Positions 14,601 to 23,417 of a stretch of DNA of 64,000 bases are shown piece after piece. Source of the DNA: Apoderus coryli. Its lineage: Eukaryota > Arthropoda > Insecta > Coleoptera > Attelabidae. The stretch spans positions 5,456,001 to 5,520,000 of the forward strand of contig OU452198.1 of the NCBI GenBank assembly GCA_911728435.2. Reading direction: 5' to 3'. The translations under genes were made by a program, and so were the position numbers. The notes under the pieces were generated by a model that saw only the letters and a program-made list of their open reading frames with translations, was not told the origin of the DNA and did not search any database. The stretch's first letter is position 1, and each line of letters opens with the position of its first letter.

Positions 14601-17428
14601 AGGAAATCATATCTGCGTCAAATATCACTCTCAAGTCCCTAAAACAAATAGGATCTGACAAGCTGAGAACAAGAAATGTTCTATTTTGTCAAAGGCATTC
14701 CTAAAATCGGTGTAAACAACATCGACCTGCTGCAGATAATCCAGAGCAGAGCAAACCCGTTCAGAAAGACAGACCAGATTCGACATGCAAGACTGAGCAC
14801 TCATAAATCTGTGTTGTTCAGGAATATATTTTATTATAAAGTTACAAATAATCGATACTGTAATTGAAGACAACTCTTCCATGAAGCCGGGAAGCTGCTA
14901 GTATTCAAGATGAAATTAAAAACATTCACTCTAAGATGGCTAAACAGACCGATCCTCGAGTTTCGTCACAAAATTGACACATCCAATCAGCACCAATTAC
15001 CAGCTGTTGTAGGTGTGCTGTGTGCTGCCCCATCGATGCGTTCTCTCTCCTTACGATGCTGCCTTTTCGCATCCTCATGTCGGCGACGCTGCTCTTCAAA
15101 AACTTGATGGCCCTCGTAACTGGTATGACTCCATCTCGGTCTGACGTTCCCGATCTGCTCCCAGTTGTTCTTCACATCTAAGCCACACTTCTTCATGTTG
15201 GTCTTAAGAACATCCTTGTACCTCTTTTGGTGCCCTCCCTGACTTCGTGAGCCGACCTTAATCTGTGACTCTGGATTCTCTTTGGAAGGCGTTCCGTTGA
15301 GTTTGAACGTCGATGTTATGATTATCAACCCATGTATAGAGGGCGACTTTGTTCCCGTGACTTATCCTGTCACTAAATAGAACAATAATAACAATAATGG
15401 TCTTTATTGATTGAAAAAGTATACAATATAACCAAAAAAAAAAACAGTATTCCATAAAAAAAACAATAGTCTATTACTAAAAGTAAATACTTAACACAAG
15501 TATACTATAATACAACATTTTTTATGACACAATTATAAGAAAGATTAGCAGTGCAGTGAAAATCTACAACTGTATCTGACTTGTAAGCAAATGATTCTTA
15601 TATATGGTTTTAAATTTAGAAATCTTAAGCATTTGCATTGTGAAATCTAGACTGTTATATAATTTTACAGCATTCTAGGTAAATGACCTTCGGAAAAGTG
15701 TGGTGGTATAGCTAGGAATATGAAAACTGTCAGTATATCGTAGACTACGCTGCATCATTTGGGACCTAGGGAGTAGTTTTTTTGTTAAGTATTCCGGAAT
15801 TTTTGAAGTGAATGCTTCTTTGGCAGCATGAGAGTGATTTTTCAAGGTCGCGTCACGTCACGACACGATTTAATATTTTCGTCCCGCAAAAGAGATGAAG
15901 CATATAACAAATATGATGGAGAGAGAGACAGAGATATTTGTGGTGTATGCTACACACTATATCCTATACCATACAAGGTGTTTCAAAAAAAGCTGGTGTG
16001 AGCGAATTGGAGTCATCTAATCATGAAAAAAACCTAAACTGTAATTTTTCGAAAAGTCCTTATTTACAAACATAGAGGGTGTTAAAGATGACTTCCTGAA
16101 GAAGGTTTTTTTGAAATATTTTCGAAACGAGTAAAGATGAATTAACCAAATGTAGCATATTTATTCACCTAGTTAAATGTCGTAAACTGACATGAAATTG
16201 AATAAAAAAGGATGACCATAGGCGGGTAAGCGGGGGGACCCTTGCCTTAATTATAACCTAACTTTTTTTCCTTCTGATTTTTATTCATTTTGTGTCAAAA
16301 ATGTGATAAAATAAAGTTTTCTACATAAAAAAAGGCATACTTCTTTTTTCTCGAAAAACTTAAAGGTTTTCGAGAAATTCGAGTTTGAAAATTTTAAGAC
16401 AAAACTGGTCCTTAGTAAACAGCATTGATAAAATTATTGAAATACAGTTTGCTAACGAAAAGTTTCCCAAAATCTTTAACACCCTGTATGTTTGTAAATA
16501 AGGACTTTTCGAAAAATTACAGTTTAGGTTTTTTTCATGATGAGATGTACCCAATTCGCTCACAAATTTTGGCCATGTCTTTCTGAAACACCCTGTATAT
16601 ATACAATGTGTCCACGGATAGAGTTCGGAACAGGAAAAACTTTTTTATTTGTAGATTTAGAAGAAAAAGTCATTCTTTATAAAAACGTCTGCTTGTGTCG
16701 AAACTACCAAATACCAAATTTACGATTACTATACAGGGTATATCAAAAATAATATTTTTAATGATTTTGATTTTCTGCTTTTTTTTTAAATTTTTTTTTA
16801 TTTCAGTAGTAGCTATGAAATTAACCACTTTGAGAAAAAGGTTTATTAGCACAATTGGTGTATTAAATCACGGTTTTGAAAATATTTCCATAAAATTAAA
16901 AAAAAAACCAGAAAAATCAAAATCATTAAAAATGTTATTTTTGATATACCCTGTATAGTAATCGTAAATTTAGTATTTGAAATTGTAGTTTCGACACAAG
17001 CAGACGTTTTTATAAAGAATGACTTTTTCTTCTAAATCTACAAATAAAAAAGTTTTTCCTCTTCCAAACTCTATCCGTGGACACATTGTATATAGTCACT
17101 ATTGAGGCATCTCGCATATGAGCAGGCACGGTTTCGGTGTTCCATATTTTGGTTATTAGAACATGAGAATAATGTCATTATGTGTATATATTTTATATTT
17201 TCAGATTATGATTGGACGTCCAATAAATACAGCTCATGGGCTGAATCCACATGGGCCGATATGGGTGTACGAATGTTCCTCAAACCATCGACGGCTCACG
17301 AAAATATGACTCTAGCTATTGGTTCCATGTCAATGATATTCTCATTTCTAATAGTTTATTTTGTAAAGTCGAGAGCACACGTGTTATTTACACCACCTCT
17401 ACCAACAGATCCGCCAGCTGATTGTTAA
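2667..17428 (+). CDS. Nct: nicastrin (gamma-secretase subunit), ten exons
   Basis: Nicastrin is the type I membrane glycoprotein of gamma-secretase (with presenilin, Aph-1 and Pen-2) that receives stub substrates for intramembrane cleavage. Exons: 2667-2727, 2781-2879, 2941-3418, 3475-3749, 10265-10491, 10554-10913, 13027-13095, 13734-13883, 13949-14060, 17205-17428. All introns are GT-AG, phases join, and the sum is 2055 nt (684 residues), close to the family's usual ~700. Exon 1 encodes a hydrophobic signal peptide. Exon 2 gives the conserved start of the ectodomain ([23 protein letters not shown]). The nicastrin signature DYIGS lies at about residues 320-324. Several NxS/T glycosylation sites follow. 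The single membrane helix lies at about 645-664 with a 20-residue cytoplasmic tail, as in the family. A polyadenylation signal AATAAA is at 17629. Introns 4, 6 and 9 are swollen by retrotransposons and MITEs, but the coding exons look intact. Confidence 0.95.
3830..5366 (+). mobile_element. decayed non-LTR retrotransposon fragments (RT)
   Basis: Broken reverse-transcriptase motifs appear in several frames: GVPQGS near 4213, then an earlier RT block again (YPVHKG..NYCPIS, 4395-4560), then a degenerate ADDLKLF near 4857, then the C-terminal [18 protein letters not shown] region near 5100. The order (late motif before early motif) means at least two pieces or a rearrangement. The segment ends in an ATT microsatellite at 5366, typical of a non-LTR 3' end. 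It sits in nicastrin intron 4 and is pseudogenic. Confidence 0.75.
5385..6985 (-). mobile_element. 5'-truncated non-LTR retrotransposon, CR1/Jockey-like RT
   Basis: Read on the minus strand, 6970-6560 encodes the early RT motifs ([24 protein letters not shown]), 6618-6088 the core ([33 protein letters not shown]), and 6049-5549 the thumb and C-terminus ([12 protein letters not shown]). The catalytic box is FADD. At least two frameshifts or stops separate these parts, so it is dead. The endonuclease is missing (5' truncation). The closest relative in the window is the element at 33.2-35.6 kb. Confidence 0.85.
7127..7199 (+). pseudogene. tRNA-Ala(TGC)-like pseudogene or SINE head
   Basis: The core carries an A-box-like ATTGGTAGAGCG, an anticodon loop TTTGCAT (TGC, Ala) and a B-box-like GAGTTCGAATCCC, followed by TCCTGGCA. 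The 5' strand that should pair with TCCTGGC is GGGTTTT, so the acceptor stem is gone. The D and anticodon stems also have mismatches. This is a decayed tRNA or tRNA-derived SINE head, not a working tRNA gene. Confidence 0.5.
7310..8250 (+). mobile_element. non-LTR retrotransposon 3' part (RT C-terminus)
   Basis: Degenerate RT core ([15 protein letters not shown], then [12 protein letters not shown] near 7408-7430) is followed by an open 210-codon stretch at 7553-8185 containing [23 protein letters not shown] and [11 protein letters not shown]. These match the thumb and C-terminal region of the element at 54.8-55.7 kb. It is 5'-truncated and frameshifted. It lies in nicastrin intron 4. Confidence 0.75.
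8385..10125 (-). mobile_element. non-LTR retrotransposon, Jockey/CR1-like, truncated
   Basis: On the minus strand, 10122-9081 encodes the RT with [31 protein letters not shown] and LFADDSTIV, continuing out of frame into 9075-8806 ([15 protein letters not shown]) and 8770-8498 ([16 protein letters not shown]). The PQGS motif is damaged, reading [17 protein letters not shown]. The 3' end is a TTTATTTA-type tail at 8390-8410. The 5' part with the endonuclease is absent. Pseudogenic, in nicastrin intron 4. Confidence 0.85.
10936..12735 (-). mobile_element. non-LTR retrotransposon related to the 50.5-kb element
   Basis: Minus-strand RT starts at 12729 ([25 protein letters not shown]), has [34 protein letters not shown] and [10 protein letters not shown], and ends at 11189 with [13 protein letters not shown] and FYSLSEYVE. 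The A-T-A triplet tail (TAATAATAA) is at 10939-10950. Motif order and wording match the intact 943-codon ORF at 50504-53335. Here two frameshifts and a 5' truncation make it inactive. It begins 23 bases after the end of nicastrin exon 6, inside the intron. Confidence 0.85.
14155..14890 (-). mobile_element. non-LTR retrotransposon remnant
   Basis: Minus strand: 14882-14631 carries [14 protein letters not shown] and [14 protein letters not shown]; 14661-14428 carries [10 protein letters not shown] and [10 protein letters not shown]. Degenerate C-terminal sequence continues to about 14240. The PQGS and ADD motifs are lost, so there is an internal deletion. The tail is an AATAATAATAA tract near 14165. 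It lies in nicastrin intron 9. Confidence 0.7.
14950..15375 (-). mobile_element. C-terminal tail of a second non-LTR type (GGxxKRYKD)
   Basis: The minus-strand ORF 15328-14987 contains [28 protein letters not shown] and an Arg/Lys/Glu-rich end. The GGQKKRYKDTLK-type tail is familiar from the extreme C-terminus of certain non-LTR ORF2 proteins. No RT domain precedes it here. Remnant. Confidence 0.6.
15385..15870 (-). mobile_element. 3' end of a non-LTR retrotransposon
   Basis: On the minus strand a broken frame reads [31 protein letters not shown] and [14 protein letters not shown], the usual last ~80 residues of such ORF2 proteins, followed by a 3' UTR ending in an A-rich repeat near 15385. 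Strongly 5'-truncated. Confidence 0.6.
15976..16598. mobile_element. MITE with ~110-bp terminal inverted repeats
   Basis: The ends are ACAAGGTGTTTCAAAAAAAG and CTTTCTGAAACACCCTGT, flanked by TA. Internal arms (GCGAATTGG, AACCTAAACTGTAATTTTTC) recur inverted near 16506-16560. TA flanks plus ACAGGGTGTTTC-like ends fit a Tc1/mariner-type non-autonomous element. Close relatives occur at 28440-30370 and partly at 31175-31262 and 32303-32346. Confidence 0.75.
16604..17096. mobile_element. ~490-bp near-perfect palindrome: MITE inside a MITE
   Basis: The outer arms begin TACAATGTGTCCACGGATAG at 16605 and end with the complement near 17093. An inner pair (ACAGGGTATATCAAAAATAA at 16733, complement ending near 16957) sits symmetrically inside. 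Both ends look like TA-flanked mariner-type MITEs. It lies about 110 bases before the last nicastrin exon. Confidence 0.75.
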
Positions 17429-17811
17429 CAATTGTATAATATAATATGTGAGGTTTCATTTCCATTTTAATACGTAATTTATTAAGTTATTTAATTTTAA
17501 TAATGATTAAAATTGTTGGTCCAGATCAATAATTAACGTAATAAATTAGTATTATTATTAGTTTTAGTAAATTATTTTTGACATTTAAAATCGATTACAG
17601 TTAGAATACGAATATATTTCACTTTTTCAATAAAATAATGAAGTCAATAAAAATAGGTGGTATATCACACGTAATGGTTTAAACAATTTTCAATATTTTT
17701 AGCTGTTATCTAAAATAAAGAAGCCACAGTTGGCACTTAAGTGACTGAATGCAGATACATTCTTTCGGGGTTACTAATTATTCATTAATAATAATAATAA
17801 AGACTTTATTT

Positions 17812-18188
17812 TTGACTACTTCTTTCTTTTTCTTGGGGTAAAGGTTCTGTTTTAAAACGGGAAAATTTTCTTTGAAATATTTTTTTACCTCATGTCACAA
17901 TAGGTACTACGTTTCCACTAGTATGCCTTCTTCAGGTACACACATATACACATTAATGAAATACAAATTTCATTCAAACAGAAATACCCACTAAATGTGG
18001 TGTACACCAAAATATTTGTTCCATAAAAAAATACGATGTTGGTACGAAAAGAAATGTACCTGAAGAAGGCATACTAGCCGAAACGTACTACCTACTTGAC
18101 ATGAAATAAATAAATATTTCAAAGAAAATTTTACCGTTTTGAAACAGAACCTTTATTCCAAGAAAAAGAAAGAAGTAGTCAAAAATTT
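17812..18188. repeat. fold-back of Penelope-like (PLE) repeat ends
   Basis: A ~75-bp arm starting GACTACTTCTTTCTTTTTCT at 17814 recurs inverted to about 18181. Inside, CCTGAAGAAGGC..GCCGAAACGT (18059-18086, + strand) and its inverted partner (17900-17938) form a CTGAAGA + short stem + GAAAC unit of the kind found in PLE terminal repeats. No protein coding. Confidence 0.65.
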
Positions 18189-18413
18189 TAACAAGGTTCA
18201 AGAAAAATACAAGATTAAAAAGACTTTATTGAAAATAAATACAAAAGGTGAAGTCGAAGCTAAAAGCTTCCTCACTTAACCTACCTTAGCCTATAATTAT
18301 TTAGTCGTTCGTCGTAAAAATCTCACAATTTTTCAATTCTGCCTTTTCCTAAAGAATTTTAGTGTTTAAATGAAAGTCGAATCTCCACAAAATAAATTTA
18401 ATAGAAACTATCG

Positions 18414-18456
18414 GCCATACATGTTTCGGGACTAGACCAGTCCCATCATCAGTGGC
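18414..18456 (-). ncRNA. hammerhead-like ribozyme motif (PLE type)
   Basis: Minus strand reads GCCA-CTGATGA-T-GGGAC-loop-GTCCC-GAAAC-ATGT-A-TGGC. Stem I is GCCA/TGGC, stem II is GGGAC/GTCCC, and the conserved CUGANGA and GAAA boxes are present. One unpaired T sits between box and stem II, which departs from the canonical motif and may reduce activity. Confidence 0.45.
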
Positions 18457-18563
18457 ATGTCAATCGTACAAACACAACGTTAGGTCATACAATATTCCAC
18501 CAAATTTCCACCGAAGTCACCTTATTGTGTGTCTTAGCGTTGTGTTTGTATGATTGTTGACAT

Positions 18564-18606
18564 GCCACTGATGATGGGACTGGTCTTGTCCCGAAACATG
18601 TATGGC
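18564..18606 (+). ncRNA. hammerhead-like ribozyme motif (PLE type), partner copy
   Basis: Plus-strand mirror copy of the motif at 18414-18456: GCCA-CTGATGA-T-GGGAC-TGGTCTT-GTCCC-GAAAC-ATGTA-TGGC. It has the same single inserted T. The two copies differ by one base in the stem II loop. Confidence 0.45.
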
Positions 18607-19191
18607 CGATAGTTTCTATTAACTTTATTTTGTGGCGATTCGACTTTCATTTAAACACTAAAATTGCAACTCGACTTAAAATGGACTATTTTTTCAAATT
18701 TCCTAAAGAATTTTGTAAAAATCTCGGAAATTCTCAATTCTGACTTTTTTTTCAGAATTCTCTAAAAAAAACTCGGAGTTTTTCGATTCTGACTACTTAT
18801 TCTTACAGAATCAAAAATTCCGAGATTTTTACAGAATTATGACAGAAGGTTGGTTCATTTACGGAACCCTAAAAATGAAATAATACAAAATATGCATTCA
18901 ATTTTACAATTTATTCAAAGAAAAAAAAATCATATAATAATAATAAACATTTTTATTAGTATCAAACCACCATAATAAATTTTTGCACACAGTTACAATA
19001 TGAAATAGATTGTATACTAAAAAGCGTATTAAATCAGCTTCTTGATAGACATATCAAGAGCTGCTGTAGCCTAAAAATCAACTTAGAACTAAAAACAATA
19101 AACAAAATATATATAAAAAAACAATAAACAAAATATAACAATAATATACCCACCCACCTATAATATAAAATATAATACAACAAAAATATAT

Positions 19192-19325
19192 ATTTGAAAT
19201 GGGCTTGTTTAACAAAACAAGACTTATATTTCGAGAGTTTGTCTGTCAACCACTATACTTTCACCAGATGACCGTTTCGTCGATCCACGACTCATCAGTG
19301 GTGATCGGTCAGTAGTTGACAGCGC
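19192..19325. repeat. PLE-type terminal repeat copy carrying a hammerhead core
   Basis: Shares its first ~100 bases (ATGGGCTTGTTTAACAAAAC, then ATTTCGAGAGTTTGTCTGTC) with both arms of the palindrome at 19831-20166. It contains the best hammerhead candidate of the window on the minus strand (19261-19304). Confidence 0.6.
19261..19304 (-). ncRNA. hammerhead ribozyme candidate (best copy)
   Basis: Minus strand: TCACCA (stem I 5'), CTGATGA, GTCG-TGGAT-CGAC (stem II), GAAAC, a short stem III region GGTCA, TC, then TGGTGA (stem I 3'). Stem I is six perfect pairs. Stem II joins the CUGAUGA and GAAA boxes directly with no inserted base. In the homologous sequence at 20004-20032 the stem III region reads ACGGCCGT, which can pair; here it reads ACGGTCAT, losing one pair. 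Type I hammerheads with very short stem III are known from Penelope-like elements. Activity is untested. Confidence 0.6.
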
Positions 19326-19326
19326 C

Positions 19327-19830
19327 AAACTTTTTTTTTTTTTTTTTTTGATTAGGCCAATGCAGAGAAATCATCATGACACCTAGGGAGTTCCTTACCA
19401 CTTCCCTAGGTAGTGTGGGACTCTAACCCAAACTAAAACTCTGCCTTATCTTTGTAGTATGGCTCGGGAACCCTCCCTTTTCCATGTCCTCGCTTGATTG
19501 TCCTCTGTTGCTGTTGTCTTCTGATGTTGATGGTCGTCTGTTGCTGTTGTCCTCTGTTGGTGGTGCCTAGAAAACACTCTGAAACATACCTTTAGATGAG
19601 TATACCTGACCTGAAAGAAACAATATTAATTGGTGTCCTAATCCTGTGGATTCCTTCGTCAGAGTTGACTCCTCGGGTCTCCGGTACCGCCTGACACCGT
19701 CTTCTACGTCTCGTAAATAATGTGGTATATACCCCACACGGTACAGAGATGTAAAAGGATGTGTTTAGCGACATCTAGTTTTCGTTGGTAGTACGCCGAG
19801 TGAACAACAGTTCCTATATCGGCTGCCTGG
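19327..19830. other. poly-T tract and unclassified repeat-like DNA
   Basis: Begins with a 19-T run near 19330 and includes a CTGTTGCTGTTGTC minisatellite-like stretch near 19500-19560. No coding sequence is supported. The poly-T run could be the reverse of a poly-A tail of a minus-strand retroposed sequence. Confidence 0.35.
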
Positions 19831-20166
19831 GAGGTCACTGACCCCATAAAGCAACTACCAACACATAGACGCGCCGATACTCCCTTAAGCGGGATCGTCT
19901 ATATTTTTAATGGGCTTGTTTAACAAAACAAGACTTATATTTCGAGAGTTTGTCTGTCAACTACTATACTTTCACCAGACGGCCGTTTCGTTGAATGAGT
20001 CGTGGATCGACGAAACGGCCGTCTGGTGAAAGTATAGTGGTTGACAGACAAACTCTCGAAATATAAGTCTTGTTTTGTTAAACAAGCCCATTTCAAATAT
20101 AGGCGATCCGGCTTAATGGAGTATCGGCGCGTCTATGTGTTGGTAGTTGCTTTATGGGGTCAGTGA
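19831..20166. repeat. ~335-bp near-perfect palindrome of PLE-type sequence
   Basis: Left arm 19831-19998 and right arm 20004-20166 match in inverted orientation (GGTCACTGACCCCATAAAGC at the outer ends, ACGGCCGTTTCG near the centre). Only about five bases separate the arms. The right arm has the second half of the hammerhead (GAGTCG..CGACGAAACGGCCGTC-TGGTGA), but the first box reads GAATGA, so it is incomplete. Confidence 0.7.
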
Positions 20167-22450
20167 CCTTAAAAAATTAAAAAAATTCATAGTTCTTAAA
20201 CTTATCCGAAATACTGCATAATTGTTTACGCATTTAATTGAGTATAACCTAAAATATTGAACATAAAATATTAGACCCCATTGGCGTTCAAAAAATAGTG
20301 TAAAATGGGGTAAAAAATATTTTAAAAAAACGTACTTCTTAAACATAACAGAAATATTAACTAATTATTTATAGCTTTAATAGAATATAGCCTATAAAAT
20401 GTGTCATAAATAACTTACTTTCATAGGCGTACGTAAATAGTGAAAAAGGGGTCAAAACATAAAAAATATATATTTCCTAAACTTATTCGAAATATGGAAT
20501 AATTTTTCATAGTTGTGATAGAATATAACCTAAAAAATGTTACATAAAAGAATTGGTTCACACAGGCGTTCGAAAATAGTCTAAAAAAAGGGTCAAAAAC
20601 GAAAAAAATTGTTTCCCAAATATACCAGAAAAATTGGCTAATTATATATAGCTTTGATATAAGATAACCTAAAAAATACAGCATAAAATTTTTGTTTACA
20701 TAGGCGTTCGTAAATAGTTGAAAAAGGGTAAAATAAAAAAAAATTAAAATGTAAAATTTTATATTTAACTAGTTGAATTGGTGTTAAAAATACACGACAA
20801 AAATTAATGTACCATAGGCGTCCGTGAAAATTCTATAAAAGGGTCAGAAAAAATTTGTATCCGTGATAACTCAAAAACAACTTAACGAATTTTAAGCACA
20901 TTTGGTACGAAAATACTACAGGATATTTATAGGTGGTGATTAACATTGAGCGTAGGCAAGGGGTTTAAAAGAGGGTTCAAAAATTGAAAAAATCATAGTT
21001 CTTAAACTTATTTGAAATATTGAATAATTTTTCATAGTTGTGATAGAATATAACCTAAAAAATGTTTCCAAAATATACCAGAAACATTGGCTAATTATAT
21101 ATAGCTTTGATAAAAAATGCAGCATAAAATTTTTATTTACATAAGCGTTCGTAAATAGTAGAAAAAGGTGTAAAATAAAAAAAATTAAAATGTAAAAAAT
21201 TTTATATTTAACTAGTTGAATTGGTGTTAAAAATACACGACAAAAATTAATGTACCATAGGCGTCTGTGAACATTCTATAAAAGGGTCAGAAAAAATTTG
21301 TATCCGTGATAACTCAAAAACCACTTAACGGATTTTAACCACAATTGGTACGAAAATACTACAGGATATTTATAGGTGTGATTAACATTGAGCGTAGGCA
21401 AGAGGTTTAAAAGAGGGTTCAAAAATTAAAAAAAGCATAGTTCTTAAACTTATCCCAAATATTGAATAATTGTTTGTGTGATTATTTAAATATTTAAATA
21501 ATATTTTAAGTTATATAACTTAAAATATTTAACCTAAACAATTAGACCACATTGACATTCGAAAAAAGTGTAAAATGGGGTAAAAAGGTTAGAAAAAACG
21601 TATTTCTTAAACATAGCAGAAATATTGACTAGTTATTTATAGCTTTGATAGAATATAACCTAAAAAATGTGTTATAAATAACTTGTTTTCATAGGCGTTC
21701 GTAAATAGTGTAAAAGGGGTGAAAATAAAAATTTCTTAAACATAACAGAAATATTGACTAGTTATAGTTATTTAGTTTTTTATTTTATGTTCTTTGACCA
21801 GTCTTGTATATAGTTTATTTTTTTAAATTTTCTTGATTTTTGGTCATAGGTAGAAATAGTCAAATTTAATTTGTTCAATTTATTAACGTTTCGACCATAG
21901 TTTGGTCTTTCTCAAAATACTCTGGTATACGTGAATAATCAAATAGCATCATGGCACAAACCATCCTTAAAGTCACAGTCTCACACAAAATTACAACAAT
22001 TTTGTATTCGTCATATTTTTAAAAACAACTACTATTTACTAATTATATTATTTTTCAAAAACATATAGATATTTAGACCGGGCACAACACATTCATTCAC
22101 AGGAGTTATAGTTATTTATAGCTTTGATAGAATATAACCTAAAAAATGTGTTATAAATAACTTGTTTTCATAGGCGTTCGTAAATAGTGTAAAAGGGGTC
22201 AAAATAAAAACATATATACTTCCTAAACTTATTCGGAATACGGAATAATTTTTCATAGTTGTGATAGAATATAACCTAAAAAATGTTACATAAATGAACT
22301 GGTTCACACAGGCGTTCGAAAAAGGGTCAAAAACGAAAAAAAAAAATGTTTTTCCAAATATAACAGAAAAAGATAACCTACAACATGCAGCATAACAATT
22401 TTGTTTACATAGGGGTTCGTAAATAGTAGAAAAGGGGGCAAAATAAATTT
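20167..22450. repeat. diverged tandem array, unit about 140 bp
   Basis: A module of the form CATAGGCGTTCGTAAATAGT..AAAAGGGGTC..CTTAAACTTATTCG..GATAGAATATAACCTAAAAAATG recurs at roughly 140-bp steps (near 20283, 20424, 20565, 20703, 20815, 21143, 21256, 21690, 22170, 22310, 22410). Units diverge and some differ in length, with a larger repeat visible (20700-20960 resembles 21140-21400). The short ORFs across it are by-products of the repeat. Interrupted by the insertion at 21775-22103. Confidence 0.7.
21775..22103 (-). mobile_element. short PLE-type insertion with 15-bp target duplication
   Basis: The array is interrupted by 329 bases flanked by AGTTATAGTTATTTA at 21760-21774 and 22104-22118. 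On the minus strand it has GACC-AAACTAT-GGTC-GAAACG, a stem II plus GAAAC unit like that in PLE repeats, although the first box (TTGAGAA) is degenerate. Confidence 0.6.
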
Positions 22451-22720
22451 TATAATAAAACTAAAAAAAAAATCAATTATTTTGCGTACAAGAACTTGGC
22501 CTAGAAGATCTGAAATATAAAATATGTACGTATAAATAGTGCCTCTAAATAGAAGAAAAATGAACAAAACCCGATACTTAAAAAAATAGCTGACGTCTAA
22601 AACAAAACAAAAACTTATTAAATTTAGATAAATGACAAAAAGGTTATAAAACTATTACTTTTACACTTAAATATGGAGAGCTATTCGTGCCTCGAGGGCA
22701 ACAGTTTATTATATCTTTGT
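22451..22720. repeat. segment repeated at 24.93-25.18 kb (inverted) and 25.29-25.50 kb (direct)
   Basis: Marker strings TGGCCTAGAAGATCTGAAAT, TAAATGACAAAAAGG and GAGAGCTATTCGTGCCTCGA are shared by the three places. The direct copies bracket the small ORF, the piggyBac-type MITE and flanking DNA, so about 2.8 kb is framed by repeat copies. Confidence 0.65.
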
Positions 22721-22862
22721 CATTTTAACGTCATCGTAAATGTAAGATAATATTGACTTACCGGTACGCAAATAAATTAAACTAAAGGGTACTTCACGTG
22801 GTACGTAACATTATTTAAAAATATTTGTAAACCCAAATACTAAGTCGCGAACCCATTCCATC

Positions 22863-23186
22863 CTACCAGTATCGCCAAAACTTATTATTCTGTTCACGCA
22901 CTTCTTGAGGCGATGCCGATGTTGTCATCAATTTGGGACGTTTAGTTATTTGTGTGTTACCCGACGGAGACTGTTCTTCTTCGAAATTCAATCTTTTCCT
23001 CATTAATATTTTTGGGTTCAGTTTTCGTTTCCTGGACGGTTGCATATGGTTCATTTCTTGTTGCAACTGCGTCCCCATACATCCATTATAAAAATCACTC
23101 CGCCCGGGTGTTGATGTAATTGATTCATCAACCTTCCTTTCCACCGTTTCGTCACACGAACTAACAGCAACAGCTTCCTTAGACAT
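22863..23186 (-). CDS. small intronless protein ending FWRYW, unrecognised
   Basis: A 107-codon ORF starts MSKEAVAVSSCDETVERKV, has a basic middle (SRKRKLNPKILMRKRLNFEEE, a plausible nuclear-localisation stretch) and ends KFWRYW. I do not recognise the protein. The end resembles the WRPW/WRPY tetrapeptides that recruit Groucho, as in Hairy/E(spl) and Runx proteins, but the Pro is replaced by Tyr and no bHLH or Runt domain is present. Upstream on the same strand are a TATAAAA and an Inr-like TTCAGTC; downstream is an AATAAA near 22708. Composition is unlike the surrounding AT-rich repeats. It may be a real single-exon gene or an exapted piece of a repeat. Moderate confidence that it is coding, low on any function. 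Confidence 0.45.
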   Translation of the reverse strand: MSKEAVAVSSCDETVERKVDESITSTPGRSDFYNGCMGTQLQQEMNHMQPSRKRKLNPKILMRKRLNFEEEQSPSGNTQITKRPKLMTTSASPQEVREQNNKFWRYW

Positions 23187-23417
23187 TCTGCGAATATCTT
23201 TTTAAACACTTTCGAAAACAAATGTTTCAACTGAAAATGATTCAAATTCACGGAAACTTGTTCGCGTAACTTTGCGCACAAAACGATTTGTTAATATGAA
23301 TACTATGTCACTAATAATTCACTATAATAACGCTTCTTGCCTTCGATAAACAATCACTGTCACTTTCAAAATTATAAAAGTTCACTAGAGTTGTTAAAAC
23401 TTTCAAGTCTAAACAGA

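Larger units (their letters stand above)
18361..18662. repeat. second PLE-type fold-back with hammerhead-like cores
   Basis: Long arms (AGTGTTTAAATGAAAGTCGA at 18361, complement ending at 18662) surround two inverted copies of a CTGATGA..GAAACATGTATGGC core, one on the minus strand at 18414-18456 and one on the plus strand at 18564-18606. Arms total about 130 bases each with a short spacer. The duplication in opposite orientation is typical of the tandem or inverted LTR-like repeats of PLEs. Confidence 0.65.

Noticed and set aside
20152..22567. Series of Phe/Leu/Ile-rich minus-strand ORFs resembling membrane proteins
   Set aside because: They recur with the tandem repeat unit and are low-complexity translations of AT-rich repeats.
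23051..23281. 76-codon minus-strand ORF overlapping the FWRYW ORF
   Set aside because: It is an alternative frame of the same region with less protein-like composition and starts upstream only by chance.
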